This document shows positions 30,758 through 40,445 of a DNA stretch of 64,000 bases, piece after piece. The notes beneath the pieces are model-generated. The model did not search any database. It was not told the origin of the DNA and saw only the letters and a program-made list of their open reading frames with translations. Position numbers and translations under genes: made by a program. Every line of letters starts with the position of its first letter. The first letter of the stretch is position 1. Origin of the DNA: Sandaracinaceae bacterium (GTDB taxonomy: Bacteria > Myxococcota_A > Polyangia > Polyangiales > Houyiibacteriaceae); NCBI GenBank assembly GCA_016706685.1, contig JADJJE010000027.1, positions 54,658-118,657 on the forward strand, given 5' to 3'.

Positions 30758-31654
30758 TCATGCCGCGATGACCCGCTCGAGCCCCTCGAGGCGCTTGAGC
30801 CGGAAACGCTCCGCCGCGGAGAACGCGTGGGCCCGGCTGCGCATGGCCTCCATGTAGGCCCGCAGCGCCTTGAGGTTCTTGTAGCGGACCTTGCGGACCA
30901 GCACGTGCATCTGCTCGATGTCTTCCGAGCTGACCAGCACCGAAGCCGCGAGGTGCGCCTCGATGACCCAGTCCAGCCACTCGGGCGCGTCCAAGCCGTC
31001 GCACAGCTGGAGCGCGAAGCGGCTGGCGGTGGAGAGGGTGCCCACGTCGGTGTTGGCGTGGTCGCCCCCGGCGTCCTGGCGGAGCTTGGTCAGGAACGCG
31101 TCCAGGTGCGGGCGCAGCATCTGCTGAGCGTCCCCGAACTTCTGGAGCTGCAGCGACTTCTGCGCCAGGTTGCTGATGAGCGCGAACGCCGAGATGGAGC
31201 GCCCCTCCGTGGTGAGCGTGGCGTTGGGATCGAGCTGAATCTCCACGGTGGCGTGGGACATGCTCAGCACCATGCCGCACTTGGAGCAGACGCGGGCCTT
31301 GGCCTCCTCGAACGCGCCGCAAGCCATGCAGCGCACCATGTCCGTGGTGGGGCGCGTGGCCGGTGCCGACTGCTGGAACTCCACGAACACCATCTGCTGC
31401 GCGCCGATGGTGATGCGGTCCATGTGCGTGAGCTCGTGGCTGCCGGAGATGAGCGTGCCGTTGACGGACACCCCGTTGCGGCTCCCCAGGTCGCGGATGC
31501 GGACCCCGTCTGCGCGGACGTCCAGGGCGGCGTGGCGCCGCGACACCAGCGAGTCGTCCACCGCCAGATGGCACTCCGAGCTGCGACCGATCAGGAACTC
31601 CCCGATGGGCATCTCGAGGTCCGTGGATTGGTAGCGGAGTCGATAGCGGCGCAC
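30758..31654 (-). CDS. FHA domain/zinc-ribbon/helical-domain protein B
   Basis: A 298-residue paralogue of the preceding protein. GTG 31654 is chosen because it places the FHA core (G23-R24, S39-x-x-H41, GSRNG) and the ribbon cysteines (109, 112, 123, 126) at exactly the same residue numbers as in the neighbour; ATG 31714 would add 20 residues. The C-terminal helical domain (about 140-298) is diverged from its paralogue. The two genes are 75 bp apart on the same strand. It probably binds phosphothreonine peptides; the zinc ribbon may bind nucleic acid or protein. Confidence 0.87.
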   Translation of the reverse strand: MRRYRLRYQSTDLEMPIGEFLIGRSSECHLAVDDSLVSRRHAALDVRADGVRIRDLGSRNGVSVNGTLISGSHELTHMDRITIGAQQMVFVEFQQSAPATRPTTDMVRCMACGAFEEAKARVCSKCGMVLSMSHATVEIQLDPNATLTTEGRSISAFALISNLAQKSLQLQKFGDAQQMLRPHLDAFLTKLRQDAGGDHANTDVGTLSTASRFALQLCDGLDAPEWLDWVIEAHLAASVLVSSEDIEQMHVLVRKVRYKNLKALRAYMEAMRSRAHAFSAAERFRLKRLEGLERVIAA

Positions 31655-31710
31655 GGGCGGGAACGATAACACGGAGGGTCGCGAGGAAGGAAAATGAGCG
31701 CGGGGTCTCA

Positions 31711-31743
31711 CCAAAACGAAACGGGCCGCAGAGGCGACCCGTT
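31711..31743 (-). terminator. Terminator-like hairpin between the membrane-protein gene and FHA gene B
   Basis: Read on the minus strand, AACGGG and CCCGTT (31738-31743 and 31720-31725) enclose an inner CGC/GCG pairing and are followed by TCGTTTT. It lies 37-70 bp after the stop at 31780, where the transcript of the upstream gene would end. Confidence 0.6.
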
Positions 31744-31779
31744 CGAGTGGTTGCGGCGACGCCGCGTGGGGGGCGGGAC

Positions 31780-32988
31780 TCAGCCCTCGTGGGACACGAT
31801 CTGCCCGAGCGCTTGCTCGAGCTGACCCTGCACCTCGATGGTCTGGTTCACCAGCGTGCGCAGCTCCAGCAGGTCGCGGCGGAAGTCCTCGAACTCCGAA
31901 CCCTGGGCGCCCAGCACGTCACGCGACGTGACCGGGTTGGTGATGATGATGTACTGCTCGGGCGTCGTGGTGAGCGGTTGGTTGGTGTAGATGGTCTTGT
32001 CCGTGGGGCGGTCGCGCCGGGTGGGGCGCGCCGGCACGGTGGTCATGGGCGTGGTGGGCGGGGTGGCCGGCCAGTCGATGAAGTGCAGGTTGCACACCAG
32101 CTGCCCGCCCGTGATGCTGGGCACGCAGCCCGTGGTGGGGCGCGCCAGCGAGTCCGTGGCCACGCCGGTGAGGGCAGCAGCCGCCTCTGTGAGCGCGGCG
32201 CGGTTGCGGGCGTTCAGCGTGAACGTGGCAACACGCTCGATGGTGGTGAAGAGCTGCTCCAGCAGCATGTGGTACTGGATGATGGGCTGCGCCGCCGCCG
32301 AGAACTGGTTGAACTGCGTGGACGCGAAGGTGGCCACGTTGTACTCGGGCCGCGCGATGGCGCGCAGGTCTTGGATGGCCTGGAAGTCCACCTGGGCGCC
32401 GCCGGTGCGCTGTGGGTTGGACGCGTTGATGGCGCGGTCCACCAGCTGCTGGGCCTGCACCACCGCGGCGGAAGCCTCTTGCGCCTTCTCGAGGATGGAG
32501 CGCGCGTCGCGGATGGCCGCCTCGCGGACGGCGTTGTCCTCGCGCGCACCCGCGACGGTGATGCCGATGATCGCGCCCACGATGGCGAACACCACGCCGA
32601 ACGCCGCGATCTTTCCGGCCTGCTTGCGACCCACCTCGCTGTCGGCCACGGGCTCACCGTCGATGACGATGCGCACCTGCTGCGGCCCTGCGGCGGCCTC
32701 GCCGGCGGCGAACGGATCGGCCTTCTTCTTCTTGCGACGCTCCTCCTCCTCGGCGGCCGCAGCTTGCTGCGCCTGGACCATGGGAGGGGCTTCGACTTTG
32801 GGCTTGGCGGTGCCCAGCATGGGGCCCGGCATGCCGCCGACGGTGGACGGAGGTGGCACCACCCCACCGAGGTTCGGGGGCGGGGCGATGTCGCCACTGC
32901 CCGCCTGCACGGTGCTGGGGGCGATAGTCCGGCCCAGACGGGCCTTCAAGTCCTTGACTTTACGTGGCTTATTAGGGTCGTCTGACAT
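31780..32988 (-). CDS. Single-pass membrane protein, unknown
   Basis: A 402-residue protein of no family I recognise. The N-terminal 120 residues are disordered, Pro/Ala-rich and then highly charged (EEEERRKKKK). One transmembrane helix follows (IAAFGVVFAIVGAIIGITVAG). The exported part is mostly helical, with possible coiled coil (RDARSILEKAQEASAAVVQAQQ) and a Cys pair (C-V-P-S-I-T then L-V-C-N-L). The topology resembles envelope or secretion-scaffold proteins. It is followed by a terminator and the FHA pair and preceded by another membrane protein on the same strand, so a common envelope-signalling role is possible but unproven. Confidence 0.65.
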   Translation of the reverse strand: MSDDPNKPRKVKDLKARLGRTIAPSTVQAGSGDIAPPPNLGGVVPPPSTVGGMPGPMLGTAKPKVEAPPMVQAQQAAAAEEEERRKKKKADPFAAGEAAAGPQQVRIVIDGEPVADSEVGRKQAGKIAAFGVVFAIVGAIIGITVAGAREDNAVREAAIRDARSILEKAQEASAAVVQAQQLVDRAINASNPQRTGGAQVDFQAIQDLRAIARPEYNVATFASTQFNQFSAAAQPIIQYHMLLEQLFTTIERVATFTLNARNRAALTEAAAALTGVATDSLARPTTGCVPSITGGQLVCNLHFIDWPATPPTTPMTTVPARPTRRDRPTDKTIYTNQPLTTTPEQYIIITNPVTSRDVLGAQGSEFEDFRRDLLELRTLVNQTIEVQGQLEQALGQIVSHEG

Positions 32989-33082
32989 CGCTGCTCTGCT
33001 GCAAAGGGAGGGCGCGAAGGTAGCTGTGCAAGGCCAGCACTGTCAAGCGCTGCCTTCCCCACTCGGCCCTTATTCGCTCGGG

Positions 33083-33742
33083 CTATTCGTCCTGCGGCAG
33101 TGGCCGGAACCAGCGCAGGATCAGCCATGAATCCAGCAGCGCGATGAGCACCGCCAGCAGCACCACGCCCAGCGACCACGCGTAGCTGGACGGCGGCTCG
33201 TCCGCGAGCAGCACCAGCGAGTCCGCCGACACCGGCTGGTCCATGCGGGTCTCGAGGTACGTGCGCACCGAAGAGAAGCGCGCCCCCAGCTGCCCGAAGG
33301 TCACCAGGCGCCCGGTGAACTCGCGCCGGGTGGCCAGCCGCTCTTGGTCCTCGTCCTCGTAGGCCACCTGGACGTACACGTTGCGCTGGCCAGCCAGCGG
33401 ATAGAGCGTGTAGTGGTCGCTGCCCAGCATGCGCCGATAGCGCACGGCCGTGGACAGCATGGGGCTGCCCTCGATCTGGACGTGCGAGTTGGGCACCAGC
33501 CGAGCGGGGTCCAGGCTGGTGGCGCTGCCCAGCACCACCACGTCGGATTGCCCGAAAAAGTAAGACAAATCAGCGCGCAGGCTGATGGCCAGGGACAACG
33601 CAGCCGCCACCACCGCCGCCATCATGGTCAGCGTGGCAACGCGCAGACCCCGAGGCGGCGCGGGCAGCGCCAACAGCTCGGGGTCGGTCTCGTCCCGCCC
33701 GGGGGCGAGGCCACCCAGCTCGGGGCTGGGCAGCTGAGTCAT
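33083..33742 (-). CDS. Two-helix membrane protein, unknown
   Basis: A 219-residue protein from ATG 33742. There is an N-terminal transmembrane helix (ATLTMMAAVVAAALSLAISL) and a C-terminal one (SLGVVLLAVLIALLDSWLIL). The roughly 120-residue loop between them has alternating beta-type sequence (VVVLGSATSLDPARLVPNSHVQIEG). A domain outside the membrane, framed by two helices, suggests an envelope protein. I recognise no family. It is transcribed toward the single-pass protein with a 94 bp gap. Confidence 0.6.
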   Translation of the reverse strand: MTQLPSPELGGLAPGRDETDPELLALPAPPRGLRVATLTMMAAVVAAALSLAISLRADLSYFFGQSDVVVLGSATSLDPARLVPNSHVQIEGSPMLSTAVRYRRMLGSDHYTLYPLAGQRNVYVQVAYEDEDQERLATRREFTGRLVTFGQLGARFSSVRTYLETRMDQPVSADSLVLLADEPPSSYAWSLGVVLLAVLIALLDSWLILRWFRPLPQDE

Positions 33743-33869
33743 GTGGGGAGCGTGCGTCACGAGAGCTATGACAGCGTAGCGCCGAAAAAGTTCGTTGGGA
33801 ACGACGAGAGCGCATCTCATGACCATGGGCCACGAGGTGCGCTCTAGTTTCCGAGCTCCCCGAGGGGAC

Positions 33870-34202
33870 TCAGCCGGCGCGCTTCTGAGCGGACCGCAGG
33901 CGATCCAGCAGGCGCGGCGAGGGGAAGCGCTCGAGGCTGGTCACGAAGGCGGCGTCTTCGCCACGACCCTCGGCCTTGGCCACGGCGCTGATGAGCCCTG
34001 CGCGCGTGCCGTGGTCCTTCTTGACCTGCGTGAGCACGTCGTGAAGGTGGATGAGCTTGCGGTTCGACACGTGATCCAAGCCCTTTTCGGCGTTGGCGCG
34101 GTCGATGAAGACGTCGTCCGTGGCGAGCTTCTTGAGGGCGTCGACGAGCTTCTGCTTGTCTCCGAAGCGCTCCTTGACGATGGCGAGCGGCGACTTGTTC
34201 AT
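33870..34202 (-). CDS. Small basic helical protein, unknown
   Basis: 110 residues from ATG 34202 with GGAAT upstream. The sequence is predicted all-helical and charged (SPLAIVKERFGDKQKLVDAL, KLIHLHDVLTQVKKDHGTR) with no membrane segment or signal peptide. A similar short protein could be cytoplasmic and nucleic-acid or protein binding, but no domain is recognised. It is divergent from dnaE. Confidence 0.65.
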   Translation of the reverse strand: MNKSPLAIVKERFGDKQKLVDALKKLATDDVFIDRANAEKGLDHVSNRKLIHLHDVLTQVKKDHGTRAGLISAVAKAEGRGEDAAFVTSLERFPSPRLLDRLRSAQKRAG

Positions 34203-34394
34203 GATGATTCCGGGTCTCTGTTTGGCGCCGGCGGAGCAGACTCTGCAGGCTGAGTGAAGTGGCTCGTCGAGGCGCGCACGGGTAAAGCCACGAGGCGCTC
34301 GCGGGGCGCGGGATGTAGCACGCGGACTCCTGGGGGTGCAAATCGCGCCGGACTCACGTGGATCCAGAGCGCCCGAGCGCGTATGGTCCGGCCC

Positions 34395-37300
34395 ATGCCC
34401 GGCGAGTTCGTCCACCTTCACGTCCACTCGGAGTTCTCCATGCTGGACGGCGCCGTGCGGCTCAACCAGCTGGTGGACCAGACCGCCAAGCTGGGCATGG
34501 GCGCCATCGCGCTCACCGACCACGGCAACATGTTCGGCACCGTGCAGATGCACAAGCTCTGCGAGGGCAAGAAGGTGAAGCCCATCGTGGGCTGCGAGGT
34601 GAACATCACCCCCGGGCACCGCGGCGATCCGAACGACGCGCGGCTGCACCACCTGGTGCTGCTGGCGGAGAACCAGAAGGGCTACGAGAACCTCGTGCGC
34701 CTGGTGAGCCTCGGCTGGGTGGAGGGGCTCACCCCGCTCGGGCAGCCCCGCATCGACTTCGAGCTGCTGGCCAAGTACAGCGCCGGGCTGGTGGGGCTCT
34801 CGGGCTGCATGGGGGGCTACCTGGCCCAGGCCGTGCTCATGAACGGGCCGGCTGCGGGCCGCGACGCCATGGCCAAGCTGCGCGACTGCTTCCCCGAGGG
34901 TCGCTTCTACGTGGAGCTGCAGGACCACGGCTTCCCGAGAACCGCCCGCTGAACAACGTGCTGGGTGAGCTGGCGCGCGATCTGGGGCTGCCGCTGGTGG
35001 CCACCAACGACTGCCACTACCACGAGCGCGGCGAGGCCCCGGGGCAGCTCGTGCTGCAGTGCATCGGCGCCGGGCGCAGCCTCCGTGAGATGGAGGCCAT
35101 GCACCACAACAGCTCCGAGATGTACGTGAAGTCGCCGGAGCAGATGGTGGAGCTCTTCCGCGACGTGCCCGGCGCGGCTCGCAACACACTGCAGATCGCC
35201 GAGATGTGCGCGGGGCAGGTCAGCCCCCTGAGCGACCCCAAGCTGCCGCGCTTCAAGGTGCCGGGGGGAGACACCGAGGAGGCGTACCTCGCCGACCAAG
35301 CGCGCCGTGGGCTCGAGGTGCGCCTGGCCGACATGGACCGCCGCAACATCCCCTTCGAGCGGAAGGTCTACGAGGACCGCCTCGAGGTGGAGACCCAGAT
35401 CATCAACCAGATGGGGTTCCCGGGGTACTTCCTGATCGTCCAGGACTTCATCAACTGGGCCAAGGACAACGACGTGCCGGTGGGCCCGGGTCGCGGCTCC
35501 GGAGCGGGCTCGCTGGTGGCCTACAGCCTGCGCATCACGGACCTCGACCCGCTGCCCTACGGCCTGCTGTTCGAGCGCTTCCTGAACCCCGAGCGCGTGT
35601 CCATGCCGGACTTCGACATCGACTTCTGCATGGACAAGCGCGAGCTGGTCATCGACTACGTGCGCGACACCTACGGCAAGCAGTCGGTCGGGCAGATCGC
35701 CACGTTCCACCAGCTCAAGAGCAAGAGCGTGGTGAAGGACGTGGGCCGCGTGAAGGGGCTCTCGCCAGGCGACGCCGCGCGCATCGCCGCGCTCATCCCG
35801 GACCCCATCGCGGGCAAGAGCACGCCCATCTACAAGGCGCTCGAAGAGGTGGAGGCGCTCAAGACGCTCTACGACACGGACCCCGCTGCGCGCGACGTGC
35901 TGGACATCGCCCAGGGGCTCGAGAACCTCACGCGCCACGCGGGCATGCACGCCGCGGGCGTGGTCATGTCCGAGGGGCCCATCTGGGACCACGTGCCCGT
36001 CTTCTGCCCCGACGAAGGCGTGTACGTCACGCAGTACCACAAGGACGACGTCGAGGCGGCGGGCCTGGTGAAGTTCGACTTCCTGGGGCTGCGCACGCTC
36101 ACGGTGCTGGACAAAGCGGTTCGTTTGATCAACCGCCGCCCGGACCGGCAAGGCGAGTTCGATCTGAGCGCGCTGCCGCTCGACGACCGCGGCACGTATG
36201 CGCTGCTCTGCTCGGGAGAGACCACCAACGTCTTCCAGCTCGAGTCCACGGGCATGCAGGACCTGTTCAAGAAGCTGAAGCCGGACTGCTTCGAGGACAT
36301 CGTGGCCGCCGTGGCGTTGTATCGCCCCGGTCCCATGGGCGCCGGCATGCACAACGACTTCGTCGAGCGCAAGCACGGCCGGCAGCGCGTGGAGTACCCG
36401 CATCCCAGCGTGGAGCCCATCCTGCGGGACACGCGCGGCGTCATCGTGTACCAGGAGCAGGTCATGCAGATCGCCCAGGTGATGGGCGGCTACTCGCTGG
36501 GCGGCGCCGACCTCTTGCGGCGCGCCATGGGCAAGAAAAAAGAGTCGGAGATGGCCAAGCACAAGGCCACCTTCGTGGACGGCGCCGACAAGAACGGCGT
36601 GGACAAGAAGACCGCCGAAGACATCTTCGATCTGATGGCGTTCTTCGCCGGCTATGGCTTCAACAAGTCGCACTCGGCGGCGTACGCGCTCATCACCTAT
36701 CAAACGGCCTATCTCAAAGCGCACTTCCCCGTGGAGTTCACCTGCGCCACGCTCAGCGCCGACAAGGAGAAGAGCGACAAGGTGGTGCGCACCGTGGCCG
36801 AGGCCCGCAGCATGGGCATCACGGTGCTGCCGCCCGACGTGAACGAGTCGGAGATCGACTTCTCGGTGGTGTACTCGCCGGAGGAGGGCCGCGACATCCG
36901 CCGCCCCAAGGACAAGCCCGTGTGCCAGAAGGGCGTGGTGCAGGACCCGCAGGTGCCGCGCATTCGCTTCGGCCTCGGTGCCATCAAGGGCGTGGGCAGC
37001 GCCGCCCTCGACACGGTCTTCGAGTCGCGCCAGGACGACGCCCACAAGCAGGACCCGTTCATCGACCTGTTCGACTTCTGCGCCCGCGTGGACCTTCGCC
37101 GTGTGAACAAGGCCGTGGTGGAGGCGCTCATCCAGTGTGGCGCCTTCGACGGCGTGCACGCCCCGAAGGACGTGTCCCGGGCCCGTGCGTTCGCGGCCCT
37201 CGAGCAGGCCATCGAGCGGGGCAAGCGTCTCGCCGCCGAACAAGCCAGCGGGCAGACCAGCCTCTTCGGGCTGCTGGGCGAGTCGGACACGGCCAAGTCG

Positions 37301-38035
37301 TACTCACGCAGCGGTGGCACGTTCCCGCCCGCCGAGGACTGGGACTCGCGCGACCAGCTCCAGCGCGAGAAGGCCTCGCTCGGCTTCTACGTGAGCGGAC
37401 ACCCGCTCGACCGCTACGCCGCCGAGCTGCGGCGCTTCTGCAACGCCGACACCGAGACGCTGGCGTCCATCGACGTGAACACCACCATCGTGCTCGGCGG
37501 CTCGGTGGAGGCCTACCGCGAGCGGCGCACCAAGCGCGGTGACAGCATCGCCTTCTTCGAGCTGGAAGACGCCGTGGGCCGCGTGGAGGTCATCGTCCGG
37601 CCCAAGATCCTGGAGCAGGGCGACAACCGCGACCGGCTCAAGTCCGGCGAGCCCGTGCTGCTCACGGGGCGCGTGCAGTTCGAGCGCGACCGCATGGCCG
37701 ACGACGATGCGCCGGAGCAACCAAAGCTGGTGCTCAACGACGTGCAGCTGCTGGCCAGCGCGCTCGCTCAGAAGACCACGTCGGTGGTGGTGCAGCTGTC
37801 GGTCGGCGAGGTGTCGCGGCAGAAGCTCCAGGCGCTGCGCACCACGCTCGAGGCGCACCCGGGGCCGTGTCCGGTGGCCCTCACGCTGTCCAACCCGCAG
37901 GTGTGGAGCGTGGACCTGCTCGAGACGGGGCTGCACGTGGAGCCCACGGACGGCCTGCTGGCGAGCCTCGAGCGGCTCTTCGGCAGAAAGGCGTGTGAGC
38001 TGCGTTGGGCGAACCCACCAGCGAAGCGGAACTGA
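34395..38035 (+). pseudogene. dnaE: DNA polymerase III alpha subunit, frameshifted
   Basis: The replicative DNA polymerase. The N-terminal PHP domain starts FVHLHVHSEFSMLDGAV. The frame breaks at 34934-34936: after FYVELQDHGFP the frame runs into a stop at 34950, while ENRPLNNVLGELARDLG continues in the next frame. One missing C restores the family sequence. After that the palm (PVGPGRGSGAGSLVAY, PDFDIDFCMD with the catalytic aspartates), beta-binding and OB-fold regions are complete, giving about 1213 residues, normal for DnaE1. Since DnaE is essential, this is most likely a consensus error unless another copy exists. The 3' end overlaps the mutH-like gene by 31 bp. Confidence 0.93.
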
Positions 38036-38688
38036 TCGCGCGGGCGAGCGCGATCGCGGGGCTGACCCTGGCCGAGCTCGCAGCACAGCTGGGCTGGCCT
38101 GCGTGGGACGACCTCGAGCTCGGTGGCACGCGCCGCAAGGGCCGCGTGGGGCAGCTGGTGGAGCAAGCGCTCGGTGCCGCGTCGGGCTCATCGCGCGGCC
38201 CCGACCTGCCCACGCTGGGCGTGGAGATCAAGACGCTGCCGCTCGGGCGCGACGGGGTGCCACGCGAGACCACCTTCGTGTGCACGGTGCCCCTCGGCGA
38301 TCTGGAGCGCACGGACTTCGAGGACAGCGTGCTGGCGATGCGCCTGGCCCGGGTGCTCTTCGTGCCCATCGAGACCGAGCCCGGCGTCGCCTTCGGAGCG
38401 CGCCGCGTGGGCAGCGCCTTCTTGTGGTCGCCGTCCGCCGCCCAGCTGGCCCAGCTGCGCGCCGACTGGGAGGCCGTCGCACAGCTGGTCGCCGCGGGCG
38501 AGATCGACTCGCTCGACGCCCGCCTGGGCGAGGCCCTCCAGGTTCGCCCCAAGGCAGCCAACTCCACCGTCCGCCGAGTCCTCGCCAGCGAAGACGGCAC
38601 CCTCTCCTGGGCATCCCCGCGGGGCTTCTACCTGCGCCGCACCTTCACCACCGCGATCGTCCGCGAAGCGTACGCGCCCCGCGTCTGA
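38005..38688 (+). CDS. mutH: MutH-like mismatch-repair endonuclease
   Basis: A 227-residue protein starting at TTG 38005, the first possible start after an in-frame stop at 37996, and overlapping dnaE by 31 bp. It carries the MutH catalytic set: KGRVGQLVEQALG (E53), then D67-x6-E74-x-K76 in PDLPTLGVEIKTLPL, the metal-binding D..ExK. The length matches E. coli MutH (229). MutH nicks unmethylated GATC near mismatches. In well-studied bacteria it is largely confined to gammaproteobacteria with Dam methylase. The alternative is a Sau3AI-like restriction endonuclease half, but the size and lack of a second domain favour MutH. No methylase is in the window. Confidence 0.85.
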   Translation: MGEPTSEAELIARASAIAGLTLAELAAQLGWPAWDDLELGGTRRKGRVGQLVEQALGAASGSSRGPDLPTLGVEIKTLPLGRDGVPRETTFVCTVPLGDLERTDFEDSVLAMRLARVLFVPIETEPGVAFGARRVGSAFLWSPSAAQLAQLRADWEAVAQLVAAGEIDSLDARLGEALQVRPKAANSTVRRVLASEDGTLSWASPRGFYLRRTFTTAIVREAYAPRV

Positions 38689-38709
38689 GCGGCGCCCGGG
38701 CGCCCCTCG

Positions 38710-39144
38710 TCAGGCGACGCGCGCGAGGGCGGTCTGAGCCGCCGGAACGATCTGGACGCCGGTGCCGCGGATCATGGAGGCGACCGTGGACGCCAGGCCC
38801 ATCATGCTGATGCGGTCCTTCGTGCTGCTGGCCAGCACCACGTTGCCGTGGCCGGCGCGCACCATGGGGGCCACCACGGCGCGGATGGCGACAGAGCGGG
38901 CCGAGACGGCCTCTTGGTCCACGCGGCCCCCACTGACGACCACGGCCTGGGCCAGGGTCTCGTAGGGCTGGATGGCGTCCACACGCTTACGCACGCGAGT
39001 GGCGAGCTCCGACACGGTCTCACCCGGCTGCTGGATGATCAGGCACACGTCGTCAGCGTCCTGGCGGAACTGGTCGACCCAGCTCTCCCAGTCGCTTCCG
39101 CGCTCGGCGATCACCATGGCAAGGTTGTAGAGGGTGGAGTTCAT
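38710..39144 (-). CDS. Conserved-looking hypothetical protein, Rossmann-like
   Basis: 144 residues from ATG 39144 with AGGAGA ten bases upstream. After a helical N-terminus (LYNLAMVIAERGSDWESW) the sequence alternates beta and alpha (AQAVVVSGGRV, MVRAGHGNVVLASS, GTGVQIVPA). This looks like a small alpha/beta fold distantly resembling universal stress proteins, but no nucleotide motif is clear. No function is assigned. Confidence 0.6.
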   Translation of the reverse strand: MNSTLYNLAMVIAERGSDWESWVDQFRQDADDVCLIIQQPGETVSELATRVRKRVDAIQPYETLAQAVVVSGGRVDQEAVSARSVAIRAVVAPMVRAGHGNVVLASSTKDRISMMGLASTVASMIRGTGVQIVPAAQTALARVA

Positions 39145-39536
39145 GACGCGTCTCCTAATCTGCGTCGGCACACGAAGAGCTAAGCAATCGCTGTGCCAAT
39201 GATCCGGTGGTGTCCGTGTTTGAGGGCGGTGTCCTGAGAATGATTTGGGTTTTCGGCGTATGCTCGCCGGAGTTGCTAGCCGTGATGACGTTTCTGGATT
39301 GCAAACGTTTCACACAGTCCTTCAGAACCGTGTCCAAGTGTCCACCTTGGGCAACCCGGGTGACGGAATGGCGCGTCATCCATGACGCAGTGCGTAGCGG
39401 ACAACGCGCTGCGTCAAGTGTGATCCCGCACCCGGAGTTCGTCCGCTGCGGGCGCAAAGCGGGAGTGGCCAGTAGTGGCTACTCCAGTTGCCACACCGTC
39501 GCTTGGAGATGAGGGACTCATGCGCTATCAGGGCGC
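39145..39536. other. Intergenic region between the hypothetical gene and lgt
   Basis: A 392 bp divergent region with lower GC than its surroundings. It contains short open frames on both strands with unconvincing composition, an AAACGTTT palindrome near 39302 and a small AGTAG-TGG-CTACT hairpin near 39475. It presumably holds two promoters; no gene is supported. Confidence 0.5.
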
Positions 39537-40421
39537 ATGCCGTTTCACTGGAACCCGGATCCCATCATCGCCGAGCTCGGCAGCATCGAGCTCCGCTGGT
39601 ACGGCGTCTGCTTCGCCATTGGGATCCTGTGGGGTGCCACGATGCTGCCGCGCTACTACCAGCAGCGCGGCTTCAGCGAGGACCACGCCAACTCGCTGTC
39701 CATCTGGATTCCCCTCTGCATGATCATCGGGGCCCACGCGGTCCACATCATCTTCTACGACACGGAGGTGCTGACCCGCTTCTGGCGCACGCCCGACTGG
39801 GACCACTTTCGGCCCATCCTCGACGTGCGTTCTGGTCTGGCCAGCCACGGCGGGGGCCTCGGCTGCATCTTCGCGGTGTGGGCCTACGCACGCAGCAAGA
39901 AGCTGAGCTTCTTCGAGCTGGTGGACGCGACCATGCTGGCGGCCGTGTGGGTGTTCCCGTGGGTGCGCATCGGCAACTTCGTGAACAGCGAGATCCTGGG
40001 CATGCCCGCCACCGTGCCGTGGGCCGTGGTGTTCGACCAGATCGACCAGACGCCGCGCCACCCCACCCAGCTCTACGAGGCCACGCTCGGGTTCGTGCTC
40101 ATCGGCATCGCGGTGTGGCTCAACCGGAAGCACGCGCACCGCCTCCGGCCAGGCGCGCTGTTCTTCACGCTGCTGGGGCTCTACTTCGTGCTGCGCTTCA
40201 TCGTGGAGTTCTGGAAGGAGCACCAGACCCCGGACCCCATGTCCGCGTACATCACCACGGGGCAGTGGCTGAGCCTGCCCATCTTCCTGACCTGTGGCCT
40301 GGTGCTCTTGCTGAGCAAGCGCCACGGCATCCTCACCCCGCCGGACGCCGACCAGCGTTGGTGGGAGCGCGCGGCCCCGGCAGCGCCCCCTCCGGCCGAG
40401 GGCGCGGCCGACAACGCATAG
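39537..40421 (+). CDS. lgt: Prolipoprotein diacylglyceryl transferase
   Basis: A 294-residue inner-membrane enzyme that transfers diacylglycerol from phosphatidylglycerol to lipobox cysteines, the first step of lipoprotein maturation. It starts FHWNPDPIIAELG and contains the family signatures: GLASHGGGLG (H-G-G-x-x-G), WVRIGNFVNSEILG (R-x-G-N-F-x-N-x-E) and RHPTQLYEATLGF. About seven transmembrane segments are visible. The many lipoproteins in this window are its likely clients. The C-terminal 20 residues are an Ala/Pro tail. Confidence 0.95.
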   Translation: MPFHWNPDPIIAELGSIELRWYGVCFAIGILWGATMLPRYYQQRGFSEDHANSLSIWIPLCMIIGAHAVHIIFYDTEVLTRFWRTPDWDHFRPILDVRSGLASHGGGLGCIFAVWAYARSKKLSFFELVDATMLAAVWVFPWVRIGNFVNSEILGMPATVPWAVVFDQIDQTPRHPTQLYEATLGFVLIGIAVWLNRKHAHRLRPGALFFTLLGLYFVLRFIVEFWKEHQTPDPMSAYITTGQWLSLPIFLTCGLVLLLSKRHGILTPPDADQRWWERAAPAAPPPAEGAADNA

Positions 40422-40445
40422 CTCCGCGGTAGCCGCGGGCCAGCG

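Noticed and set aside
34907..37243. A 778-residue open frame antisense to dnaE
   Set aside because: Long antisense frames are expected in very GC-rich coding DNA. The translation is Arg/Ala/His/Val/Gly-biased with no domain, and dnaE on the other strand is well supported.
38005..38688. Sau3AI-type restriction endonuclease
   Set aside because: The protein is single-domain and of MutH length, with no methylase or partner beside it.
39207..39512. Open frame of 101 residues upstream of lgt
   Set aside because: No ribosome site, mixed Cys/Trp composition unlike neighbours, and it covers the region where lgt and the divergent gene need promoters.
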